From assembly GCA_029557025.1 (NCBI GenBank), contig JAKPRU010000367.1:1-5729 (forward strand): a DNA stretch of 5,729 bases. The letters run 5' to 3'. The translations under genes and the position numbers were made by a program. Of the stretch, positions 1-5,729 are shown piece by piece (within the stretch, counting starts at the first letter, position 1; every line of letters begins with the position of its first letter). The notes beneath the pieces were generated by a model that saw only the letters and a list, made by a program, of their open reading frames with translations, was not told where the DNA came from and did no database searches. The stretch comes from Candidatus Omnitrophota bacterium. Lineage in GTDB: Bacteria; Hinthialibacterota; Hinthialibacteria; Hinthialibacterales; JAKPRU01.

Positions 1-227
1 CGCTTCACGAAGTGGCTTGAGAGGTAGGCAAACAGAAGGTAGCCCGTGAGGATCGCCACCTGAAAGAATCCCATGTGGGTGTTCGTCAAACCGAGATCCG
101 TCTTCATGCCGGGGAGGAGGACCGTATAGGCAAAACGGCCGAATCCCAGCGCCGTGAGCTGGATCAGGAATCCCAGGGCGAGAATGACGACGAAACGTCT
201 TTTTTCGTTTCCGTTATGTATCGCCAT
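1..227 (-). CDS. MFS transporter, YbfB/YjiJ-like (N-terminal part, cut by window edge)
   Basis: This reverse-strand frame starts at ATG 227-225 and runs off the left edge after 75 codons, so only the N-terminus is visible. It begins with a short charged cytoplasmic tail (MAIHNGNEKRR). A hydrophobic helix at about residues 12-34 contains GFGRFAYTVLLPGM, a signature of the YbfB/YjiJ branch of the major facilitator superfamily. A second helix follows at about 53-73 (FFQVAILTGYLLFAYLS). A strong Shine-Dalgarno (GAGGAGGGGA) precedes the ATG. The start lies 14 bp inside the upstream methyltransferase gene, so the two are probably co-transcribed and translationally coupled. It should be an inner-membrane secondary transporter; the substrate cannot be told from this fragment. 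The family assignment is from recognition of the motif, and the rest of the protein is unseen. Confidence 0.85.
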   Translation of the reverse strand, partial: MAIHNGNEKRRFVVILALGFLIQLTALGFGRFAYTVLLPGMKTDLGLTNTHMGFFQVAILTGYLLFAYLSSHFVK

Positions 228-1407
228 TCCCCTCCTCTTTCCGGTTCCGGCGGCTTCCCGCGTAAAGCTCATACTCCAGCAGCCGGCATTCGATCTCGCC
301 GTTGAAAAAGGGGATGCGCCTGGAGGTTCGAAGTCCGACCTTTTTCCCCAACGCGGCATTGCCTGTAAAGAGGTATCCTCGATAGCCGCTGCAGCTCTGT
401 TTGAAGAAATCCCCGATCCCGCGGTAGAGGTCGACAAGATCCGAAACATCGCCCGTTCGTTCGCCGTAAGGGGGGTTCAGGACGACCACGCCGCCCCGTT
501 TTGAGACGGGCGTTTCCTGGAAGGGGCAGACGGAAAAGTCGATCCGCGCCTCGACGCCTGCCGTTCGTGCGTTCTGTCTTGCGGAGGCGACCGCCCGCGG
601 ATCGATGTCCGTGGCGGTGATCCGTGCCGCCGTTTCCTTCCGTGCGGCGTGCGCCGCCGACCGGACCTTCCGCCATGCAGTAGGGTCGAAACCGCGCAGA
701 TGAAAAAATCCGAAGTTGCCCCTGAGCAGGCCCGGCGCCCTGCCCTCGGCGAAGAGCGCCGCCTCGATCGCGAGCGTTCCGCTTCCGCACATCGGGTTCA
801 CGAAATCCTCCCGTCCGTTCCATGCGGTGGCAAGAATCACCGCGGCGGCCAAGGTTTCCTGCATCGGCGCCGCAAGCGGTATCTTCCGGTATCCGCGCCG
901 GGAGAGGGGCTCCCCGGAGGTGTCGAGGTAGAGGGAAACCGCTTTTCCCTTCCAGAACACATGGACCACCGCCCGGTCGCGGTCGGGGCCGGAATCGGGC
1001 CGCAGGCCACAGTTTTCCATGATCCGGTCGACGATCGCGTCTTTGGCCTTCCGGTTGGCGAAACGGACATCGCGAATGGACGGGGTGTCTGCGGTCGACG
1101 TGACGCAGAGATAGGCGTGTTCCCCTCTTTCGTGAAGGATCTCTTCCCACGGGATGTTTCGCAGATTTCGGTACAGATCCTCGGGGTTCTCGGCCATGAA
1201 GTCCGTCATGTGATAGAGGACCCGATGGCCCGTCCGGAGGAGGACATTCAGCGGCATCGTGTCGGCGAGAGTCCCTTTCGTTTCGACGGCGGCCTCCTCC
1301 TCTTTGAGGACGGGAAACCCGAGGGCACGGACTTCCCCGGCAAGCCAGGGGGAGATTCCCTTGGGGCAGGTGATCAGGATTTTGCTTTTCCGTTTCCAGT
1401 CCGTCAT
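214..1407 (-). CDS. RlmL/YpsC-like THUMP-domain class I SAM-dependent RNA methyltransferase
   Basis: This 397-aa protein has the layout of the RlmL N-terminal half and YpsC family, which makes N2-methylguanosine in 23S rRNA; such proteins are often mislabelled as DNA adenine methylases. An N-terminal ferredoxin-like and THUMP region spans about residues 8-165. It is followed by the family hallmark DTSGEPLSRRGYRK (162-175), the SAM-binding motif NPMCGSGT (204-211), ATDIDPRAV (265-273) and the catalytic NPPYGER (311-317). Length matches YpsC-type proteins (about 385 aa). The frame stays open upstream to 1728, but similarity to the family starts near ATG 1407-1405. An in-frame GTG at 1416-1414 is an alternative, and neither has a good Shine-Dalgarno. 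The 3' end overlaps the MFS gene by 14 bp. The C-terminal tail (SRRNRKEEGNGDT) is charged and probably disordered. The role as an rRNA methyltransferase is inferred from the family; the exact target base is not proven. Confidence 0.9.
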   Translation of the reverse strand: MTDWKRKSKILITCPKGISPWLAGEVRALGFPVLKEEEAAVETKGTLADTMPLNVLLRTGHRVLYHMTDFMAENPEDLYRNLRNIPWEEILHERGEHAYLCVTSTADTPSIRDVRFANRKAKDAIVDRIMENCGLRPDSGPDRDRAVVHVFWKGKAVSLYLDTSGEPLSRRGYRKIPLAAPMQETLAAAVILATAWNGREDFVNPMCGSGTLAIEAALFAEGRAPGLLRGNFGFFHLRGFDPTAWRKVRSAAHAARKETAARITATDIDPRAVASARQNARTAGVEARIDFSVCPFQETPVSKRGGVVVLNPPYGERTGDVSDLVDLYRGIGDFFKQSCSGYRGYLFTGNAALGKKVGLRTSRRIPFFNGEIECRLLEYELYAGSRRNRKEEGNGDT

Positions 1408-1492
1408 GGGATTCACGAAAGTCCGGTTTTCTCTCCGGGATGATCGGGGTGGGCTTTCATCTCCGGCCGTTCCCGGATTCTGCGCTTGCGAG

Positions 1493-1519
1493 CGGCGGTT
1501 GATGTAACACAGACCGCCG
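1493..1519. repeat. GC-rich inverted repeat in the divergent intergenic region
   Basis: CGGCGGT (1493-1499) and ACCGCCG (1513-1519) form a perfect 7-bp inverted repeat around a 13-nt loop. It lies between the methyltransferase start (minus strand) and the lipoprotein promoter (plus strand). No T-run follows on either strand, so it is not a standard intrinsic terminator. It could be an operator or a leader hairpin of the minus-strand transcript, or may mean nothing. Confidence 0.35.
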
Positions 1520-1560
1520 GAAATGCAAAGGAAAGAAAGGGTTGTCTGCCCAAGAGACAC

Positions 1561-1589
1561 TTGACATACAAGCCCTCTTTCCTCATACT
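1561..1589 (+). promoter_or_regulatory. Sigma-70-like promoter for the lipoprotein gene
   Basis: A perfect -35 box TTGACA (1561-1566) is followed after exactly 17 bp by CATACT (1584-1589), which matches the -10 consensus at four of six positions. It points toward the lipoprotein start at 1688 and would give a 5' leader of about 90 nt. No other candidate this good is seen in the intergenic region, and no clear promoter was found for the divergent methyltransferase. Confidence 0.55.
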
Positions 1590-1687
1590 CAAACTCAACA
1601 AATCGGAAACGGGTCCAATTTTCAACCTCATAACCATTTTGGCAGACTTTACGGCGCGGAGCCTTCCCTACCATCAAAGGAGAAAAA

Positions 1688-3379
1688 ATGAAAAAAACGA
1701 CAAAGTCCGATTTTATGAGGAAATTCACTTTATGGGCGGCAATGGGCAGTATCGCATTACTGGTCTTGGCAGGTTGCTCGAATAGCGATAATGGTCAATC
1801 CAATCCGGAAGTGAGCAAGCCTGTCCCGAATCCTTACCTCTCCTCCTCGCTTTACGGGATCACTCATATCGACTCTTCACAGAGCGACTCGACACCCTAT
1901 GGACCTCCCGATGGAAGGTTCTCGGTAGACCCGTCCCAGCAGCCGATTGTCAATGGAGGGCTGATCACGATCATGACGTTGGCCGCTTCCGAACCTGACT
2001 ATATGTGGGCGGTCAGCACGGATCGCGTCTCTTACGTGAACAAGCAATCCGGACAGTGGAGCCGCGTGTCCGCGCCATACAATGCGCCGGCCTATTATCC
2101 GGTCACGCCGCCTCTGGAATCCGTCCCCGATTCCACCCATCAGGCTTTTGGCGAGATGAGCGCCGTGGGGACGAATATTCTCGGGATGGATTTTAGACTG
2201 CGGCAGAATTACGGCGAGAACTATTTCTACCGGGTGCTGAACGGCAATTATGCGCTCGTCGATCGGGATAACATCCTCTATGCCAATTACGGCCAAGGCA
2301 TTTATGCTTTTAAACTGAAAGACCCCCTCGATCCCTCACAAGGCATTGTCCTTCACCGGGAATTGGCGGATACCAGTGTGATTACGGGTGGGACTCAACA
2401 GACACGGATCGTGGGTCTTTCCCTGACCTATGACGGTTACCTGATCGTTGTTTTCTCGCAGGGCTTAACGATCATCAATCGCAATTTCGATGTTGATTCC
2501 GCACAATTTTATCAACTCGGCACGGGTTCCGAAAAAGTGACCAACTCCATCGCGGTCGATGAGAAAAACGGTATTTATGTTGCGACCAATCGCACCATGC
2601 GGAAACTGGTCTGGACAGGCACCGAGATTTCCGATCGGGAAGGCGATGGGGCCTGGTCGAGTCCTTATGATGCGCCGGAGGATATTCCGCCCGTGATCAA
2701 GTTTGACAGCGGCACGGGCTCCACGCCGACACTGATGGGATTCGGTGCCGATGCGGACAAACTGGTGGTCATCACGGACGGCGCCAAGCGAATGAATCTG
2801 GTGGCGTTCTGGCGAGATCAGATTCCTGATGACTTTGTCCAGAAGCCGGGTACCGCTTCACGACGGATTGCCGGACAGATTTCAGTCAATTGCGGGCTTC
2901 CCCAGACGACCGAATGGATTCAGTCAGAGCAGTCCGTAGTGGTGAGCGGCTATGGCGCTTTTGTCGTGAACAACATCCCCGAAGATACCGAGGCTCTATC
3001 CAGGGTCGCCGCAAATAAATTACTGGTGGTCTCGCTGATGGGGCCCGCCTATCCCACTTCCTACGGCGTGGAGCGCTTCCAGTGGGATCCGGCCATGGAT
3101 GAGTGGCGATCGGTGTGGGTGCGCAACGATGTGTCGTCCACCAGCATGATCCCCGTTCACAGCCGGTTGAAAAATATGGTCCTGGTAAACGGGTATACCG
3201 ACGAGAATGGCTGGGAAGTGACTGGAATGGATTGGGATAGCGGAGAAACACGGCATCAGACATTGTTTGGCCGGAAGAATTTTGGGAACGGGGCTTACGC
3301 ACTCCTGGAGTATCTCGAAAACGGCGATTTGCTCTTCAATTCGATTGTGGGTCCGATGCGAGTGCATTATGATCGCTGA
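1688..3379 (+). CDS. Predicted outer-membrane lipoprotein, beta-propeller-like, function unknown
   Basis: This 563-aa protein starts with MKKTTKSDFMRK, a hydrophobic segment at about residues 13-28 and the lipobox LAGC, with the acylated cysteine at residue 30. Serine at +2 (no aspartate) predicts outer-membrane sorting under the enterobacterial Lol rule. The mature part begins with a Ser/Asn/Pro-rich linker to about residue 55. It then shows recurring beta-strand pairs typical of propellers: NILYANYGQGIYAFKL (195-210), DGYLIVVFSQGLTIINRNF (249-267), SIAVDEKNGIYVATN (287-301) and DADKLVVITDG (355-365). No catalytic motif or heme-binding CXXCH is visible. The start is well set by AAAGGAG seven bases upstream of the ATG. 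Met10 is a possible internal start, but the Shine-Dalgarno favours 1688. It appears to have its own promoter and no obvious operon partner. The propeller call is from strand pattern only, and I do not recognise a named family. Confidence 0.85.
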   Translation: MKKTTKSDFMRKFTLWAAMGSIALLVLAGCSNSDNGQSNPEVSKPVPNPYLSSSLYGITHIDSSQSDSTPYGPPDGRFSVDPSQQPIVNGGLITIMTLAASEPDYMWAVSTDRVSYVNKQSGQWSRVSAPYNAPAYYPVTPPLESVPDSTHQAFGEMSAVGTNILGMDFRLRQNYGENYFYRVLNGNYALVDRDNILYANYGQGIYAFKLKDPLDPSQGIVLHRELADTSVITGGTQQTRIVGLSLTYDGYLIVVFSQGLTIINRNFDVDSAQFYQLGTGSEKVTNSIAVDEKNGIYVATNRTMRKLVWTGTEISDREGDGAWSSPYDAPEDIPPVIKFDSGTGSTPTLMGFGADADKLVVITDGAKRMNLVAFWRDQIPDDFVQKPGTASRRIAGQISVNCGLPQTTEWIQSEQSVVVSGYGAFVVNNIPEDTEALSRVAANKLLVVSLMGPAYPTSYGVERFQWDPAMDEWRSVWVRNDVSSTSMIPVHSRLKNMVLVNGYTDENGWEVTGMDWDSGETRHQTLFGRKNFGNGAYALLEYLENGDLLFNSIVGPMRVHYDR

Positions 3380-3389
3380 CAGCAAATGA

Positions 3390-3421
3390 ATATCCGGTGT
3401 GGGAAGGTTGTGTGCGGATAT
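3390..3421. repeat. Inverted repeat after the lipoprotein gene
   Basis: ATATCCG (3390-3396) and CGGATAT (3415-3421) form a 7-bp inverted repeat with an 18-nt loop, starting 10 bases after the lipoprotein stop codon. No T-run follows, so it is at best a weak terminator or an mRNA 3'-end stabilising hairpin. Confidence 0.3.
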
Positions 3422-3505
3422 CGTCGTTCCTTAAAAAATAGTGTCAACGAAAACGGTTCGACTCCAGACCAATTATGGGCAGATGGATCATAGAAAGGAG
3501 TGTTT

Positions 3506-4030
3506 ATGAAAACGATGTTGAGACTGTTACTTGTTGTCGGAATGGTTATTGTTCCGATTTTAATCCATGCAGAGCAAATCACGCAAACTCAGGCGCGTGT
3601 CAGTAACGATAAGCCTAAGGAGATTCTTGATAAAAAAGTGACGTCCGATAAGGAAAAGAAACCGGTTAGCAAAAACCCCCAGTTAGCCCAACAGCAGGTC
3701 GTTCCCGAACAATCAAAACCGACAATTGTTTCGAACAATACATGCAATCCCACCTGTATTTGCAATTGTTACCCACCAAAGTTTTATGCGGAGCCAATCA
3801 CCCAAACTCAGGCACATGTTGGTAACGATGAGCCTAAGGATGTTCTTGATAAAAAAGAAACGGCCGATGAGGAAAAGAATCCGGTTGATAAAACATCCCG
3901 GTTTGACCAACAGCAAGTCGTTCCCGAACAATCAAAATCAACAATTGTTTCGAACAATACATGCAATCCCACCTGTATTTGCAATTGTTACCCACCAAAA
4001 CCACATATGGAAAATGCCCGAGAACAATAG
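3506..4030 (+). CDS. Secreted two-repeat cysteine-motif protein, unknown function
   Basis: This 174-aa protein opens with a Sec-type signal peptide: MKTMLR, a hydrophobic core at about residues 5-20, and likely cleavage after HA (residue 22). The mature part is two tandem 73-residue units (23-95 and 96 to about 168). Each has a charged, Lys/Asp/Glu-rich, probably disordered region (ITQTQ, LDKK), a QQQVVPEQSK segment, and the invariant block TIVSNNTCNPTCICNCYPPK. That block carries four cysteines spaced CX3CXCXC (80, 84, 86, 88 and 153, 157, 159, 161). These could bind metal or form disulfides after export. ATG 3506 is chosen because AGGAG ends five bases upstream; the in-frame GTG at 3500 overlaps that site. 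Codon and base use is AT-richer than the flanking genes. I do not recognise a family. A structural, metal-binding or peptide-precursor role are all guesses. Confidence 0.75.
   Translation: MKTMLRLLLVVGMVIVPILIHAEQITQTQARVSNDKPKEILDKKVTSDKEKKPVSKNPQLAQQQVVPEQSKPTIVSNNTCNPTCICNCYPPKFYAEPITQTQAHVGNDEPKDVLDKKETADEEKNPVDKTSRFDQQQVVPEQSKSTIVSNNTCNPTCICNCYPPKPHMENAREQ
3572..3999 (+). repeat. Tandem 219-bp direct repeat inside the cysteine-motif gene
   Basis: The unit beginning at 3572 recurs at 3791, an offset of exactly 219 bp (73 codons) with no net indel; the second copy matches as far as 3999. The first part of each unit has diverged at many positions. The last 59 bp (3722-3780 and 3941-3999) are identical. 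This is an in-frame duplication of coding sequence. Confidence 0.9.
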
Positions 4031-4141
4031 TCAGACCTCGTTCCCATGACAACCTTCTATGTCCCCCAATGGCCCCATATTTGTCTTTAGGGTCTTGTGA
4101 TGTGCCTCTGTCCGGGTTCATCCCGGCGTCGACACCATAAG

Positions 4142-4183
4142 GAGGCCTAACCCGGAAACGGGCGAGGCCTCTGTCTGTTTTAA
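4142..4183 (+). terminator. Rho-independent terminator after the cysteine-motif gene
   Basis: GAGGCCT (4142-4148) pairs with AGGCCTC (4165-4171). Inside it, CCCG (4151-4154) pairs with CGGG (4159-4162) across a GAAA loop. The stem is followed by TGTCTGTTTTAA, a T-rich tail on the plus strand. It lies about 110 bp after the stop codon at 4030 and should end transcription coming from the lipoprotein and cysteine-motif genes. Confidence 0.75.
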
Positions 4184-4210
4184 CTTCTGGATTTCTTCTG
4201 CAACCAGAAG
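4184..4210. repeat. Inverted repeat just after the terminator
   Basis: CTTCTGG (4184-4190) and CCAGAAG (4204-4210) form a perfect 7-bp inverted repeat with a 13-nt loop, directly behind the terminator tail. There is no T-run after it. It may be a site for a DNA-binding protein or a structured RNA element; no function can be assigned. Confidence 0.35.
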
Positions 4211-4327
4211 ATGGCGGTGGATTTCGGGATATGGCTTTTGCAGATTTCTATCGATAACTTTCCAGCCTGTTTCCATACGATAGCAAGGTGGATAACACAA
4301 GTCCCGCATCGGATTATTTCACGATAA

Positions 4328-4350
4328 CTGCTTGAAACGAGCAGATTTTG
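4328..4350 (+). terminator. Weak terminator-like hairpin upstream of the methyltransferase pair
   Basis: CTGCTT (4328-4333) pairs with GAGCAG (4339-4344), including one T-G wobble, across a GAAAC loop. ATTTTG follows at once and a run of seven T lies slightly further on (4357-4363). It could block read-through into, or attenuate, the methyltransferase genes. The stem is short, so confidence is low. Confidence 0.3.
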
Positions 4351-4441
4351 GCGTGATTTTTTTAGATGAAGGTGGTATTTGTTTTCTCTAAATGGAATAT
4401 ACGCCTATTCCCATAGACGAAACGAGACGGATTCCGAACCG

Positions 4442-5104
4442 ATGGAAGAACAGGTCAAATCGAAACAGCGGGTTGCCGATCACGGCGAGGTGTTGACCGG
4501 GAAACGGGAGGTCAATGCCATGCTGGACCTGGTGAAGTCCGAGACCGAACGGATCGACTCGCGCTTCCTCGAACCCGCCTGCGGCACGGGCAACTTCCTG
4601 TCGGAGATCCTCGAACGCAAGCTTAGCGTGGTCGAGGCCCGCTACGGAAAGAGCCAACTCGATTTTGAACGCTATGCCATCCTGGCCGTGACCTCCATCT
4701 ACGGGATCGACATTCTCGAAGACAACGTGCAGCAGTGCCGCCACCGGCTTTTCGGGATCTTCGATCTGAACTATTTGCGATTGTTCAAGAACAAGACCAA
4801 CGATCGATGCCGCGAGTCCGTCCGCTACATCCTGGAGCGGAACATTATCCGGGGCGACGCCCTGACGCTCAAGACCGTAGGCGAGAAACCCGGCCCCATC
4901 GTCTTTTCCGAATGGTCCCCAGTCAACGGGAGCATGCTCAAGCGGCGGGACTTCACGTTCCACGGGTTGCTGGAACACGCTTCGATGCAGGAACTGCCGA
5001 TCTTCTCCGATCTTGGCGAGGATGTGTTCATCCCCACGCCGGAAAAGGAATACCCGCTGACCCACTTCCTGGAGGTGGCCGATGTTGACCGACAGCAGCT
5101 ATAA
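4442..5104 (+). CDS. N6-adenine DNA methyltransferase-like protein, SAM-binding partner of a modification pair
   Basis: This 220-aa protein resembles the SAM-binding fold of N6-adenine DNA methyltransferases from restriction-modification loci. [20 protein letters not shown] (8-27) matches the usual GEVFTP entry segment. [12 protein letters not shown] (42-53) is motif [10 protein letters not shown] (87-95) follows as the acidic ribose-binding region, and GDAL (138-141) sits at the motif III position. Where NPPY would be expected there is [12 protein letters not shown] (153-164), so the usual catalytic tetrapeptide is missing. From memory, related proteins are also short and lie before an Eco57I-type methylase, so this is probably not a truncation. 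ATG 4442 is preferred from the position of family similarity; it has no clear Shine-Dalgarno. A TTG at 4379 with AAGGTGG three bases upstream is the alternative. It overlaps the next gene by 23 bp, implying coupled translation. Confidence 0.8.
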   Translation: MEEQVKSKQRVADHGEVLTGKREVNAMLDLVKSETERIDSRFLEPACGTGNFLSEILERKLSVVEARYGKSQLDFERYAILAVTSIYGIDILEDNVQQCRHRLFGIFDLNYLRLFKNKTNDRCRESVRYILERNIIRGDALTLKTVGEKPGPIVFSEWSPVNGSMLKRRDFTFHGLLEHASMQELPIFSDLGEDVFIPTPEKEYPLTHFLEVADVDRQQL

Positions 5105-5729
5105 CCCCGACGTGCTCACCTGCATCGCCAACCTCAGCAGCGACGAGGTCTTCACGCCGCCGCAACTGGCGAACCGGATTCTTGATCTGCTGCCGCCGGA
5201 ACTCTGGGGCGATAAAAAAGCCACGTTTCTCGATCCCGGATGCAAGTCGGGCGTGTTCCTGCGCGAAATCGCCAAACGGCTGGACAAGGGTCTGGAGAAG
5301 CAAATCCCCGATCGCCGGAAGCGGATCAACCACATCTTCAAGAAGCAGCTTTACGGGGTCGCGATCACAGAGTTGACCGCCCTGCTTGCGCGCCGGTCTG
5401 TCTACTGCTCGAAGACGGCCAACGGGAGGTATTCCGTCTGCGAAGCCTTCGCCGACCCCGAAGGCAACATCCGCGCCGGGCGCGTGGCGCACGCCTGGAA
5501 GAACGGCCGTTGCGTCTACTGCGGGGCCAGCGAAGAGAACTACGGGCGGGGCGACGAGTTGGACAGCCACGCCTACGCCTTCATTCACACCGGCAAACCG
5601 GAGGAGATCTTCACCATGAAGTTCGATGTCATCATCGGCAACCCGCCTTACCAGTTGAGCGACGGAGGGTTCGGAGAAAGCGCACGGCCGATCTATCACC
5701 TGTTCGTCGAGCAGGCCAAGAAACTGACC
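5082..5729 (+). CDS. Eco57I-type restriction-modification methylase (N-terminal part, cut by window edge)
   Basis: This frame opens with ATG 5082 inside the end of the preceding gene and is still open at the right edge after 216 codons. [17 protein letters not shown] (21-37) and [12 protein letters not shown] (49-60) form the SAM-binding entry and motif I, with GCKSG in place of the common [21 protein letters not shown] (184-199) holds the catalytic NPPY at 187-190, as in DNA N6-adenine methyltransferases. Between them, Cys109, Cys120, Cys144 and Cys147 (YC, VC and RCVYC) are spaced like a zinc ribbon. The ending [12 protein letters not shown] is typical of the helix after motif IV in Eco57I-type enzymes. 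The missing C-terminus would be expected to hold the target-recognition region and possibly a nuclease. The 23-bp overlap suggests it acts with the upstream SAM-binding partner. The defence or modification role is inferred from family. Confidence 0.85.
   Translation, partial: MLTDSSYNPDVLTCIANLSSDEVFTPPQLANRILDLLPPELWGDKKATFLDPGCKSGVFLREIAKRLDKGLEKQIPDRRKRINHIFKKQLYGVAITELTALLARRSVYCSKTANGRYSVCEAFADPEGNIRAGRVAHAWKNGRCVYCGASEENYGRGDELDSHAYAFIHTGKPEEIFTMKFDVIIGNPPYQLSDGGFGESARPIYHLFVEQAKKLT

Larger units (their letters stand above)
4031..4441. other. Intergenic region with hairpins, no convincing gene
   Basis: This roughly 410-bp stretch separates the cysteine-motif gene from the methyltransferase pair. 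It holds a tRNA-3'-end-like scrap (4112-4136), a strong terminator hairpin (4142-4183), a second inverted repeat (4184-4210) and a small hairpin with a T-rich tail (4328-4350). A minus-strand frame at 4309-4118 has no Shine-Dalgarno and reads through the terminator, so it is not called as a gene. CGATAACT occurs twice (4252-4259 and 4322-4329). A poor promoter-like pair, TTGAAA (4332-4337) and GATTTT (4355-4360) with 17-bp spacing, precedes the methyltransferase gene. Confidence 0.6.

Noticed and set aside
1413..1460. A 15-codon minus-strand upstream frame (MKAHPDHPGEKTGLS) whose TGA overlaps the in-frame GTG of the methyltransferase.
   Set aside because: Its GGAG lies directly against the ATG with no spacing, so translation is unlikely; the GTGA overlap is probably chance.
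1408..1728. N-terminal extension of the rRNA methyltransferase frame up to 1728 (about 107 extra residues).
   Set aside because: The extension runs antisense through the lipoprotein promoter and start, lacks family similarity, and the family-like sequence begins at about 1407.
3455..3465. GGTTCGACTCC, a T-loop-like sequence suggesting a tRNA.
   Set aside because: The flanks allow only two T-stem pairs and there is no acceptor stem or other arm.
4118..4309. 63-codon minus-strand frame with a protein-like stretch (EIHRHLLVAEEIQKLKQ).
   Set aside because: There is no Shine-Dalgarno before either Met, the frame reads through the terminator hairpin, and I recognise no family. A search with this stretch could still reveal a gene remnant.
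4388..5065. Long minus-strand frame opposite the first methyltransferase gene.
   Set aside because: It is a shadow of the GC-rich coding strand; the plus-strand frame has the SAM-binding motif.
5028..5699. Long minus-strand frame opposite the Eco57I-type methylase.
   Set aside because: The plus-strand frame has clear motifs I and IV and stays open to the edge; the reverse frame has no family features.
1..5729. CRISPR array, insertion sequence ends or transposase.
   Set aside because: No short regularly spaced repeats, no terminal inverted repeats with target duplications and no transposase frame were seen.

Overview
The window looks like a chromosomal segment of a Gram-negative bacterium. 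The support is a lipoprotein with a clear lipobox, a Sec-type secreted protein and an RlmL-type RNA methyltransferase, in DNA that is mostly GC-rich (one 60-base line near the right end counts to about 58% G+C). The mix of genes would suit a deltaproteobacterium-like anaerobe, but that is a guess; nothing here fixes the taxon.

Left part (1 to about 1410, minus strand): a two-gene unit. A THUMP-type, RlmL/YpsC-like 23S rRNA methyltransferase (397 aa) is followed by, and overlaps by 14 bp, an MFS transporter of the YbfB/YjiJ type that runs off the left edge. Middle part (about 1410 to 4180, plus strand): a divergent intergenic region carries a good sigma-70-like promoter (TTGACA, 17 bp, CATACT). 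It serves a 563-aa outer-membrane-type lipoprotein of unknown function with a beta-propeller look. Next comes a small, AT-richer gene for a secreted protein made of two tandem 73-residue repeats, each ending in a CX3CXCXC motif. A strong GC-rich hairpin with a T-rich tail closes this block. About 260 bp of apparently non-coding, hairpin-rich sequence follows.

Right part (4442 to the end, plus strand): two overlapping DNA adenine methyltransferase-type genes of a restriction-modification or defence locus. The first (220 aa) has a SAM-binding motif but no visible NPPY motif. The second runs off the right edge, has both a SAM motif and NPPY, and carries four cysteines placed like a zinc ribbon between them. 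They overlap by 23 bp and presumably work together.

The items most worth a second look are the tandem-repeat cysteine protein with its 59-bp perfectly conserved DNA block, and the paired methyltransferases in which only one partner has the catalytic motif. A tRNA-3'-end-like scrap lies between these two blocks and could be an integration scar.
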